Positions 1-5,622 of a DNA stretch of 5,751 bases are shown here, in pieces. The translations under genes were made by a program, and so were the position numbers. Below the pieces are notes generated by a model. The model made no database searches. It was given only the letters and a program-made list of their open reading frames with translations, and was not told the origin of the DNA. Origin of the DNA: Flavobacterium sp. (lineage in GTDB: Bacteria; Bacteroidota; Bacteroidia; Flavobacteriales; Flavobacteriaceae); assembly GCF_030146175.1 (NCBI RefSeq), contig NZ_JASLCE010000116.1, positions 1 to 5,751 of the forward strand, given 5' to 3'. The stretch's first letter is position 1. Each line of letters opens with the position of its first letter.

Positions 1-79
1 ATTAAATAAAAACAACTCAAAAACAGCTTCTAAAGCGACTATTGTACGCTACTATCAGAGAATAAAATATAAGAATACG

Positions 80-709
80 ATGTCAAACTTTATCAGAATA
101 CAGAGTTATCATACAGATGGCCATCTATATTATACCGCTATCGAGAACATCGATAACGACGCCAAAAAATTAGAATTCGAAGGAGTGGTTCTTGAAAATA
201 TCGGAGATCCGACCCTTAAATTCCGAAGTAAAAATGCAAAAGTAACCGATTATATAATGGGAATCGGGCACTTTCCGATTGTTTCAACCCGGTTTAAAGA
301 CATATTAAGTTCGCTTCCGGATAGTAAATACATTCAGTTTATTAAATGTAAATCGAATTATGCAAAACAAAAAGAAGAATTCTGGATCATGAATATCCTT
401 GAATTAGTGGATTGTTTTGACTGGGAAAAAAGCGAATATATAAAAGAAACAAAATATATAAATCCGAATGAATTTTGGCCTGATGCTATTACAAGAGTGG
501 AAATGATTGATGAAAAAACAAATGGCAGGAATATTTTTAGAGTACTTGATTTTCCGACCTATATTTTTATCAGTAAGCATCTGGAGGGTATTATTTTAGA
601 ACAAAAATTAAAACTGACTTTAGTGCGGACACAAGATTTAACGCAGGTTGTAGATGCTGATCCAAGCGACCCGACATTGGCAAAGTGGGGCCATGAGAAT
701 TTAGATTAA
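80..709 (+). CDS. Imm11 (DUF1629)-like putative immunity protein
   Basis: This 209-aa protein has no signal peptide or membrane segment, so it is probably cytoplasmic. Its pattern resembles the Imm11/DUF1629 family of polymorphic-toxin immunity proteins: a mixed N-terminal region, then HFPIVSTRFKDIL at residues 64-76 (the family's typical 'P-V-S-x-R-F/K' turn and helix), a central strand and FWIMNILELVDCFDW at 101-115, then IFRVLDFPTYIFISKHL at 152-168, ending in a short polar tail. The length suits the family. The family assignment is from memory of the pattern, without an alignment. The ATG at 80 is the first start codon available in the window, but the frame stays open upstream to position 2 (26 codons without a stop and without ATG, GTG or TTG), so an upstream start outside the window cannot be excluded. 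No Shine-Dalgarno sequence is present. It is first in a same-strand run with the next three genes. The cognate toxin is not in view. Confidence 0.7.
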   Translation: MSNFIRIQSYHTDGHLYYTAIENIDNDAKKLEFEGVVLENIGDPTLKFRSKNAKVTDYIMGIGHFPIVSTRFKDILSSLPDSKYIQFIKCKSNYAKQKEEFWIMNILELVDCFDWEKSEYIKETKYINPNEFWPDAITRVEMIDEKTNGRNIFRVLDFPTYIFISKHLEGIILEQKLKLTLVRTQDLTQVVDADPSDPTLAKWGHENLD

Positions 710-756
710 AAACAGGGGTTACAATAATCGGAATGAATATAATCCGACGTTTTAAA

Positions 757-786
757 GGCACGGATTATAAATCCGCGCTATCCGGT
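757..786. repeat. Palindromic REP-like repeat, copy 1
   Basis: A perfect 6-bp inverted repeat, CGGATT-ATA-AATCCG (761-775), is followed by CGCGCTATCCGGT. Positions 762-786 match 2171-2194 with one gap and three mismatches. The element ends 16 bp before the ATG of the lipoprotein gene at 803. A short hairpin plus conserved flank resembles the REP-type palindromes mobilised by RAYT (IS200/IS605-like) transposases, but no such transposase is present here. A role as a leader or regulatory element is possible. Confidence 0.6.
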
Positions 787-802
787 AAAAACGAAATAAC
801 AA

Positions 803-1522
803 ATGAAAAAAATAGTACTATTACTTTTACTCTTTCCACTATTCTTTTCCTGTAACGGACAAGGAAACAAAACAACCGAAACGACCTATAGCCAGAAACT
901 GGAATACGGACTTAAAGGAGCCGTAAAAGAAGTAGTCACGTATATACATACCGTTGAAGATGGAAAAATACCCGAAAATACAGCGAAACCCTTCGGAAAA
1001 ATTACGATGACGTTCGATAAGATGGGCAATGTTATTACCATAAATAAGATGTGGGATATTAAAAGTATCGGCAAATCGGAGTTTTTAAGCGTTTTTTCCG
1101 GCAAAGGAAAAGCCTTATCGTATAAAGAAACAGCACATCTTTACGATGGAGAACATACCGAAAATAGCTATAAATACATTTGGCTAGACGATTACAGTTA
1201 TAATGTTCGCTCGGAGAAAGACAGTTCTTATTCAAACATTATTACCTTAGATAAAAATTACCGCTTACTCAAAAGTGTTTTCAAAAAGGAAGAGGTTGTA
1301 GAATCAATACAAGAGATTGAAACGATTTACAAAAACAATAAAATACAGGAAATTGCAAGTACGGAGACTGAAACCACCGATGGAAAAAAGACGGTGTCGT
1401 ATCGCATTCAAGTCGCCCAGGAATATGACAATGAAGGAAACCCGACTGTACTTTATGGATATTACGACCTGAACAAACAAAAAGTGAAACATGTGTTGTA
1501 CAAAGAATATACCTACTACTAA
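803..1522 (+). CDS. Small lipoprotein of unknown function
   Basis: The 239-aa product begins with a clear lipoprotein signal: KK at residues 2-3, a leucine-rich core, then FFSC with the likely lipidated Cys17. The residues after the cysteine (NGQGNK) lack the acidic run reported as the surface-export signal of flavobacterial lipoproteins, so a periplasm-facing location is the better guess. The mature part contains YGLKGAVKEVVTY (35-47), FDKMGNV (71-77) and YDNEGNPTVLYGY (208-220). These segments recall the 'Y/F-D-x-x-G-N' units of Bacteroidota lipoproteins related to Rhs/YD repeats, but there are too few for a confident repeat call. The next gene starts 2 bases after the stop, so the two are almost certainly co-transcribed and probably translationally coupled. 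In this setting it could be an immunity protein against a periplasmic or membrane-acting toxin, which is inference. I recognise no named family. Confidence 0.75.
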   Translation: MKKIVLLLLLFPLFFSCNGQGNKTTETTYSQKLEYGLKGAVKEVVTYIHTVEDGKIPENTAKPFGKITMTFDKMGNVITINKMWDIKSIGKSEFLSVFSGKGKALSYKETAHLYDGEHTENSYKYIWLDDYSYNVRSEKDSSYSNIITLDKNYRLLKSVFKKEEVVESIQEIETIYKNNKIQEIASTETETTDGKKTVSYRIQVAQEYDNEGNPTVLYGYYDLNKQKVKHVLYKEYTYY

Positions 1523-1524
1523 GA

Positions 1525-2145
1525 ATGACCGAAAACGAACTACAAAAAATCTTAAAAGAAAAAATAGCACAAGGCGACTGTCTTAATAAGTCCGTACAGC
1601 AGATTTTACTTGACTATAAACAATCCGGCGGACAACAGGAAACAGCCCGGAAACTTATGGAACAAGTAGCAATTGACCTTTCAGAGGATGAAACCTTACA
1701 AGACAGAGCCTACGATATACTGGACATCGTTACCGGTTGGTGTAACCCCGAAATAAAAGTTTGGGACAGACAAAAACCAGTCCAACTAACCGATGGACTT
1801 CAATTGGAGGATGACGAGACAGGAGTCGTATTTAATCATTTTTCATTCTGTGAACTGGTAAAACACATCATGGTCAATTATGGAAAGATAGACTACGATT
1901 TAGCAACAGAAAAACTAAATGATTCCTATTTCGTAAAAGAACTCCGTACCATTAAGGACGTCGAATATATCACACATGAACTGGAATTTCATTGGGCAAT
2001 GCTACTCGTTCACGGAGATATGTATTGGACAAAAGGAATACCCTGTAACTTTAATAAGTTTATAGACGAATATTTAGCCTGGGAAAAGGAAATAAAACAA
2101 AAATACAACTTGAAAAATTCATACGAGTATTACGATAAGTACTAA
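1525..2145 (+). CDS. Unrecognised two-part protein with HWAM/GDMYW motif
   Basis: This 206-aa soluble protein has two visible parts. Residues 1-80 are helical in character and end in a motif-like stretch, YDILDIVTGWCNPEIKVWD (63-81), with an acidic linker after it (95-99). Residues 103-195 form a second unit: a helix around FCELVKHIMVNYG, IDYDLATEKLNDS, then HELEFHWAMLLVHGDMYW (151-168) and a closing YLAWEKEIKQKYNL. I recall the HWAM...G-x-x-YW arrangement from small uncharacterised proteins, several near polymorphic toxins, but cannot put a Pfam name to it. The ATG lies 2 bp after the lipoprotein stop with no Shine-Dalgarno, which suggests translational coupling. An immunity role is inferred from size, solubility and neighbours only. 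The protein could also be a fusion of two small domains. Confidence 0.72.
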   Translation: MTENELQKILKEKIAQGDCLNKSVQQILLDYKQSGGQQETARKLMEQVAIDLSEDETLQDRAYDILDIVTGWCNPEIKVWDRQKPVQLTDGLQLEDDETGVVFNHFSFCELVKHIMVNYGKIDYDLATEKLNDSYFVKELRTIKDVEYITHELEFHWAMLLVHGDMYWTKGIPCNFNKFIDEYLAWEKEIKQKYNLKNSYEYYDKY

Positions 2146-2170
2146 AAAGCCACTAACAAATGACCGTAAA

Positions 2171-2194
2171 GGACATAAATCCGCGTTATCAGGT
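2171..2194. repeat. Palindromic REP-like repeat, copy 2 (degraded)
   Basis: This stretch matches 762-786 with one deleted base and three substitutions, and shares an exact 11-base core, ATAAATCCGCG. The left arm of the hairpin has decayed (GGAC in place of GGATT). It ends 14 bp before the ATG at 2209, nearly the same offset as copy 1 shows from its gene. The shared position suggests that either the repeats mark the joins of separately acquired gene cassettes or they belong to the leaders of these genes. Confidence 0.55.
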
Positions 2195-2208
2195 GTAATT
2201 CAAAGACT

Positions 2209-2715
2209 ATGGAAAACAAGCAATTATTTCATGTTATCTGGACTATTTTTAATGGATATCCCGTATGGGACAAAAGAGGTAATTGGCAAAAACTCGCCGA
2301 TACTTATGCCGAATTAGAAAAGCACGATATCCATTATCATTTATACAAAGAATTAAAACCGGAATACTTAAATAAGACGCCGAAGCAGGAACTTTCGTTA
2401 CTTCATGAAAAAGCAATAAACCAATTAAAATCCGACATTGAAAAATTGTGTAAGGAAAATCAGGATCGAATTGTTAATGGCTTGAACATCAAAATGCTTA
2501 AAGTTGATGCTTCAAAAGTTGAAATGCTGGTATTTTCCAATTCCAATGTAATAACTCAAAAAATCGCACGATTAAAAAGTAGAACGGCAACACTTCTGAG
2601 CTTCGAATATCCGGAAACCTATGTTGGTAAAGGAACCTGGGGAAAAGGTTTTTGGTGTTCCAACATTCTGAATAAAGAAGATTTAGCGATATCAATTATA
2701 AAGGACTTCCGATAA
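2209..2715 (+). CDS. Unrecognised 168-aa cytoplasmic protein
   Basis: The product has no signal peptide or membrane segment. The N-terminus is notable: LFHVIWTIFNGYPVWDKRGNW (6-26), hydrophobic and aromatic, followed by a charged helical middle (about 29-90) that may form a helical hairpin. The C-terminal part has short strands (IKMLKVD, KVEMLVFS) and a Gly/aromatic stretch, ETYVGKGTWGKGFWC (136-150). The charge balance is near neutral to basic, unlike the acidic genes further on. The ATG at 2209 is supported by an in-frame stop 33 bases upstream. It lies 63 bp after the previous gene, and a palindromic repeat fills part of that gap. It is the last gene of the forward run and converges with the reverse WG-repeat gene across 66 bp. 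I cannot assign a family. Immunity or toxin-associated function is a contextual guess. Confidence 0.68.
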   Translation: MENKQLFHVIWTIFNGYPVWDKRGNWQKLADTYAELEKHDIHYHLYKELKPEYLNKTPKQELSLLHEKAINQLKSDIEKLCKENQDRIVNGLNIKMLKVDASKVEMLVFSNSNVITQKIARLKSRTATLLSFEYPETYVGKGTWGKGFWCSNILNKEDLAISIIKDFR

Positions 2716-2781
2716 CAGCGATCGGAGATTTCAGTTCATTTGATCGTTATCTCTTTAAAAATATAAGGATTGCGGTTCTGT

Positions 2782-3909
2782 TTAAAATAATCGTTTTCCT
2801 TTTTTGTCTATAAAAAACCAGATTCCGTTTTGTTTTACCAGAGCTGCTCCGTCTTTAAAGGCATCCACACTTTGGTAGACTTCCGGGAACAACACGTTTT
2901 GCTTAGCGTCTATAAAATAGCCTTTTCCGTCTTTCACCACTGCAAAAACACCTTCGCCGGAATACATCTCATCATAGACAAACGGAATCACGGTTTCCCC
3001 TTTTTTGTTGATGCAACCATATTTTCCCGATATTGGGATGATGGCCATACCGTCATAAAAGCTATAAACATTCGAGTATTGTATCGGTATAACTAAAGTT
3101 CCTTTTGTGTTCACAAATCCATATTTGTCATTTAAGGATACCGCCGCCATACCATCGCTAAAATGAGGATACCCATCATAACGTAAAGGCACTACCACTT
3201 CTCCTTTTTTATTGATAAAACCTGTTTTTCCATTGCGTTTTACTTCTGCCAGGCCATTTTGAAAAGAAGAGGGACTTTCGTATAGCGGCGGAATGACAAT
3301 CTTTTCCTGTTTATCCATAAAGCCCCATCCGGATTGCCCACGGAGTTTTACAGCGGCCAGTCCTTCGTTAAAAGAAGTAAGATTTTCGATATCACGTCGA
3401 ACCGGTTTTCTGTTGTTCATAGTATCGATGATATACCATTGACCGTTTTCTTTAACGGTAGTAATTTCTTCATTAAAATAACCCGCATCTTCATAAATAA
3501 CCGGAATGATTTCTTTTCCGTTTTTGTCGATAAACCCCCATTTTTTGTTTAATTTCACAATCGCTCTGTTGCTCTCTTCAAAGCCGCCAATAAAATCATA
3601 TTTAAAAGGCACCACTTCCCGACCTGTAGTATCTACAAGGCCATATTTATCGCCCAATTCAACGGCTGCCAGACCTTTGTGGAAGTTAAATACAAAGCTA
3701 TATTTACAGGGTACGACATTACGTCCTTTTTTATCAATAAATCCGTATTTTTTATTGATTCCCACAGTGGCATATCCATTTTGGTACGGATAGAATCCGG
3801 TATAGATCGCCAGCGGATCATCGGTTTTGTATTCCTGAGAACACCCTTGTACACAGCTAAAAAGCGTTATAACGGCAAGTAATATCTTTATTTTGTTGAG
3901 CGTATTCAT
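2782..3909 (-). CDS. WG-repeat lipoprotein
   Basis: The 375-aa product consists of a lipoprotein signal followed by about ten WG-type repeats (Pfam WG_beta_rep type: x-x-W/Y-G-F-I-D-x-x-G-x-x-V-I-P-x-x-Y). Examples are KKYGFIDKKGRNVVPCKY (53-70), DKYGLVDTTGREVVPFKY (87-104), KKWGFIDKNGKEIIPVIY (122-139), SGWGFMDKQ (193-201), then units near 227, 261, 295, 328 and 362. The unit near 157-173 is degenerate and the last is cut after GKRLF. Between units, F-x-x-G-x-A-x-V strands recur. The frame opens with a TTG at 3942, but the ATG at 3909 is preferred because it puts the signal peptide (KIKILLAVITLFSC) right at the N-terminus. Lipidation is at Cys19 or, alternatively, Cys23 (VQGC). WG-repeat proteins are common in Bacteroidota as secreted or envelope proteins, and their function is mostly unknown. 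The gene is inverted relative to all its neighbours and has its own likely promoter. Confidence 0.9.
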   Translation of the reverse strand: MNTLNKIKILLAVITLFSCVQGCSQEYKTDDPLAIYTGFYPYQNGYATVGINKKYGFIDKKGRNVVPCKYSFVFNFHKGLAAVELGDKYGLVDTTGREVVPFKYDFIGGFEESNRAIVKLNKKWGFIDKNGKEIIPVIYEDAGYFNEEITTVKENGQWYIIDTMNNRKPVRRDIENLTSFNEGLAAVKLRGQSGWGFMDKQEKIVIPPLYESPSSFQNGLAEVKRNGKTGFINKKGEVVVPLRYDGYPHFSDGMAAVSLNDKYGFVNTKGTLVIPIQYSNVYSFYDGMAIIPISGKYGCINKKGETVIPFVYDEMYSGEGVFAVVKDGKGYFIDAKQNVLFPEVYQSVDAFKDGAALVKQNGIWFFIDKKGKRLF

Positions 3910-4013
3910 ATGGATTGATGGCGTTTGAAATAGGATAATCAAATGGTTTTAAAAAAAACATAATCAAAATTAATTCCAGCGGAAGATATGGTTTATTTTG
4001 AAGAAAAAGTGTA

Positions 4014-4021
4014 CAAAAATA
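4014..4021 (-). promoter_or_regulatory. Bacteroidota -7 box for the WG-repeat gene
   Basis: On the reverse strand this reads TATTTTTG, a perfect match to the Bacteroidota primary sigma -7 consensus TAnnTTTG. It lies 104 bp before the ATG at 3909, which implies a leader of roughly 95-100 nt. No clean TTTG -33 box stands at the expected 19-bp spacing, and in AT-rich DNA an 8-base match can arise by chance. Confidence 0.45.
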
Positions 4022-4056
4022 ACATTTTACCTAAAATTAAAATTTCGATCATTTTA

Positions 4057-4075
4057 GAAAATAATCACTATTTTC
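4057..4075. promoter_or_regulatory. Perfect 7-bp inverted repeat overlapping a forward -7-like box
   Basis: GAAAATA (4057-4063) and TATTTTC (4069-4075) are exact inverted repeats around a 5-bp centre (ATCAC). The right arm overlaps TATTTTCG (4069-4076), a 7-of-8 match to the Bacteroidota -7 consensus, which would serve the gene at 4171. It could be an operator for a dimeric regulator placed on a promoter. With AT-rich arms, chance is a real alternative. Confidence 0.3.
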
Positions 4076-4079
4076 GTTT

Positions 4080-4104
4080 GCGATCTAATTCGTAGAATCG
4101 TCGC
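4080..4104. repeat. Imperfect hairpin, possible decayed REP-like element
   Basis: The arms GCGA...TCGC (4080-4083 and 4101-4104) enclose an inner inverted repeat ATTC-GTA-GAAT (4088-4098). The 3-base loop and the following CGTCGCCTGAT recall the layout of the palindromic repeat at 761-786 (inner palindrome, then a CGC-TATC-like flank), but sequence identity is low. It may equally be an unrelated leader hairpin for the gene at 4171. Confidence 0.25.
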
Positions 4105-4170
4105 CTGATAGAACGAAAAGCACTTGCATTTTGTCCGGATGGGAAAGCCAATACGTTTAAATTTCAAAAA

Positions 4171-4560
4171 ATGGAAAATCAGATATACAATTGGTTTGTT
4201 AAAAAAGGGAACATTCTGATTCAAAGAGACGACACTTGTATTTCGCTAAAACTTAACGGCGAAAAAGGAGAAAGTTGTTTGCTTACGCGTTCCGACAATG
4301 ACGACATAATTCAGCTATTGACTAAAATTGCCAAGGAGATTTGGGAAGATCCTGACTATGAAAGAAAACCGTATCCAAAGCAACTTTGCCAGGAGGTTGA
4401 TAATGTATATTATTGGGACATAGAGGAGTCAAGACTTATGATCAAGTACAATGAAATTGAAAATGCTGTAGAAATTGGCTGTGACGGAAGTCAGACACTG
4501 AATTTAGAAATTAACTATGCTGTAGAAATCATCCAGGTTTTAGAACATTTTAACCAATAA
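4171..4560 (+). CDS. Small acidic protein, putative immunity protein
   Basis: This 129-aa soluble protein has an acidic excess. An N-terminal strand-rich segment (NILIQRDDTCISLKLNG, 14-30) leads to GESCLLTRSDNDDIIQLLTKIAKEIWED (33-60), a turn and a helix. After a linker, YYWDIEESRLMIKYNEIENAVEIGCDGSQTLNLEIN (80-115) forms what look like three strands, and a final helix, YAVEIIQVLEHF (116-127), ends the chain. The strand-helix-strand-helix plan and small size suit many toxin-immunity proteins, but I do not recognise a named family. The ATG at 4171 is the only good start. The frame is open for 25 codons further upstream (4096-4170) with no ATG, GTG or TTG. There is no Shine-Dalgarno; the six bases before the ATG are CAAAAA. 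This is the first gene of the second forward run and is transcribed divergently from the WG-repeat lipoprotein. Confidence 0.68.
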   Translation: MENQIYNWFVKKGNILIQRDDTCISLKLNGEKGESCLLTRSDNDDIIQLLTKIAKEIWEDPDYERKPYPKQLCQEVDNVYYWDIEESRLMIKYNEIENAVEIGCDGSQTLNLEINYAVEIIQVLEHFNQ

Positions 4561-4641
4561 AAAAGGATTTTGTAAAGCAGATAAAAAGTTTTGTAAAAAA
4601 AGGAGCGATAGCGTAGTACAAAAGGAATCAGAAAAACGAAT

Positions 4642-5001
4642 ATGGAGTTAAAAAAAAGTACTGTCAACGATGTTGAAAAAATTTGTCTGTGCGAATACCG
4701 GGACGGTTCCCGACTTTCGGTAAATGTATGGGCTGCGATAAGTAGTGGGCGCCTTTTAATCTCAGGGCAAGATTTGGGCGATTTTGTTAAAGAGCGTTTT
4801 GCCGACAGCGATTATGAGTATTGGTACTCTTTTGATGTTGAAAACACGAAAGTTCTTATTACAAAACTGTCAGAACAAAACCCTACGCTTGATATAAAAG
4901 CACTATTAACTGAAAATTTTAGCGGTTTGGATGGTTGTCGAAACCTTCGGGATTTCTGTAAAGAATTTGATATCCGATACGATTTTAGTTCGCATATTTA
5001 A
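4642..5001 (+). CDS. Small conserved-looking protein, putative immunity protein
   Basis: This 119-aa soluble protein has a well-patterned sequence. An N-terminal beta pair (EKICLCEYRDGSRLSVNVW, 12-30) is followed by GRLLISGQDLGDFVKERF (36-53), then DSDYEYWYSFDVENTKVLITKL (55-76), and a C-terminal GLDGCRNLRDFCKEFDIRYDF (95-115). From memory, the combination of ISGQDLG, YEYWYSF-ENT and F-G-DGC...FC...I-Y-F recurs in a widespread family of about 110-120 aa found in many bacteria, often beside toxin or immunity genes, but I cannot name it. The length here is what that family would give, so the gene appears intact. It starts 81 bp after the previous stop. That gap contains two copies of TTTTGTAAA 21 bp apart (4568 and 4589) but no obvious promoter. 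The function as an immunity protein is inferred. Confidence 0.75.
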   Translation: MELKKSTVNDVEKICLCEYRDGSRLSVNVWAAISSGRLLISGQDLGDFVKERFADSDYEYWYSFDVENTKVLITKLSEQNPTLDIKALLTENFSGLDGCRNLRDFCKEFDIRYDFSSHI

Positions 5002-5076
5002 AGCTTAATTTCAGACGATTATATTTTACATCTACTCCGTATAATTGAAAATAAATAAAATTTTTACAACTAATTT

Positions 5077-5568
5077 ATGGCAAGTGAACTGACAATTTTC
5101 AGCATTTATAAAATTCAAAATGAGGAAAAATACTTTTTGCTCCGAACGGAACGCCCCGGTTTTTCCAATGCATCTCAAGTTCAGGAGGATTTAGCCTATA
5201 AAATCGAGCAGGATAAACGGAACCATATTCTGGATCAGATTGGGGAAAATTATCAAAATAAGAAAACAAGCTTTGAATTGATTGGAGAACTTCAAGACTA
5301 TCCAATTGGCGAAGAATTGTATCGTGACAACGGAAATTTCGAATTAAATAGTTACTATCTGGAAACGGAATCGGGATGGCCATGGATTATTTTGGGCACT
5401 GCAAATTCTGAAACCGAATTTTTAACGGCACTAAACGACGACGACGATTTACTACGACTTGAGCCGATTGGACAACCAAAGCAAATTACAGCAACGTTTG
5501 TAATCGAAAATGACTTTGACTTTTCTGAAATTGAAAATGGTACTGTAAAAGACCTTAGAGATATTTAA
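5077..5568 (+). CDS. Acidic 163-aa protein of unknown function
   Basis: The protein has no signal peptide or membrane segment and is strongly acidic, with roughly twice as many Asp/Glu as Lys/Arg, including a DDDD run (121-124) and NDFDFSEIENG (145-155). The first strand pair reads LTIFSIYKI and KYFLLRTERPGF (5-29). A helix follows (SQVQEDLAYKIEQDKRNHILDQI, about 33-55), then SFELIGELQDYPIGEELY (65-82) and SGWPWIILGTANSETEFLTAL (99-119). Small, acidic, mixed alpha/beta proteins of this kind are common as inhibitors of nucleic-acid-degrading toxins, because acidic surfaces suit basic toxin active sites. That is inference from composition. I do not recognise the family. The ATG at 5077 follows an AT-rich spacer of 75 bp without a Shine-Dalgarno. 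A 7-of-8 match to the -7 consensus (TATAATTG, 5040-5047) may be a promoter of its own. Confidence 0.7.
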   Translation: MASELTIFSIYKIQNEEKYFLLRTERPGFSNASQVQEDLAYKIEQDKRNHILDQIGENYQNKKTSFELIGELQDYPIGEELYRDNGNFELNSYYLETESGWPWIILGTANSETEFLTALNDDDDLLRLEPIGQPKQITATFVIENDFDFSEIENGTVKDLRDI

Positions 5569-5622
5569 ACGGAAGTTTTCAATTGAACTTTAATTTCCCG
5601 TCCTAACCTTAGCAGTAATTTT

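Noticed and set aside
733..855. 40-codon forward ORF across the repeat and into the lipoprotein gene
   Set aside because: It overlaps the signal-peptide coding region in another frame, and its start lies in the spacer. It is explained by translation through the palindromic repeat.
2160..2198. 12-residue mini-ORF over repeat copy 2, a possible leader peptide
   Set aside because: It is too short to support, it has no ribosome-binding signal, and copy 1 shows no equivalent ORF with a start.
2716..2781. Bidirectional terminator between the converging genes
   Set aside because: Only weak partial complementarity (GGAGAT with ATCTCT over a long loop) and no clear stem followed by a U-tract.
2830..3882. 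Several forward ORFs of 67-95 codons opposite the WG-repeat gene
   Set aside because: They are antisense to a clear repeat protein and their length is explained by its periodic codon pattern.
3910..3942. TTG start at 3942 giving an 11-residue longer WG-repeat protein
   Set aside because: The extension precedes the signal peptide and would bury it. The ATG at 3909 gives a standard lipoprotein N-terminus.
4568..4597. Two TTTTGTAAA copies 21 bp apart as a promoter or direct-repeat operator
   Set aside because: The copies are low complexity and no TAnnTTTG box stands at the right spacing. Noted only in the description of the gene at 4642.
5578..5587. 10-bp palindrome TTCAATTGAA after the acidic gene
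   Set aside because: Short and AT-rich, with no extended arms or T-run. It is expected by chance at this base composition.
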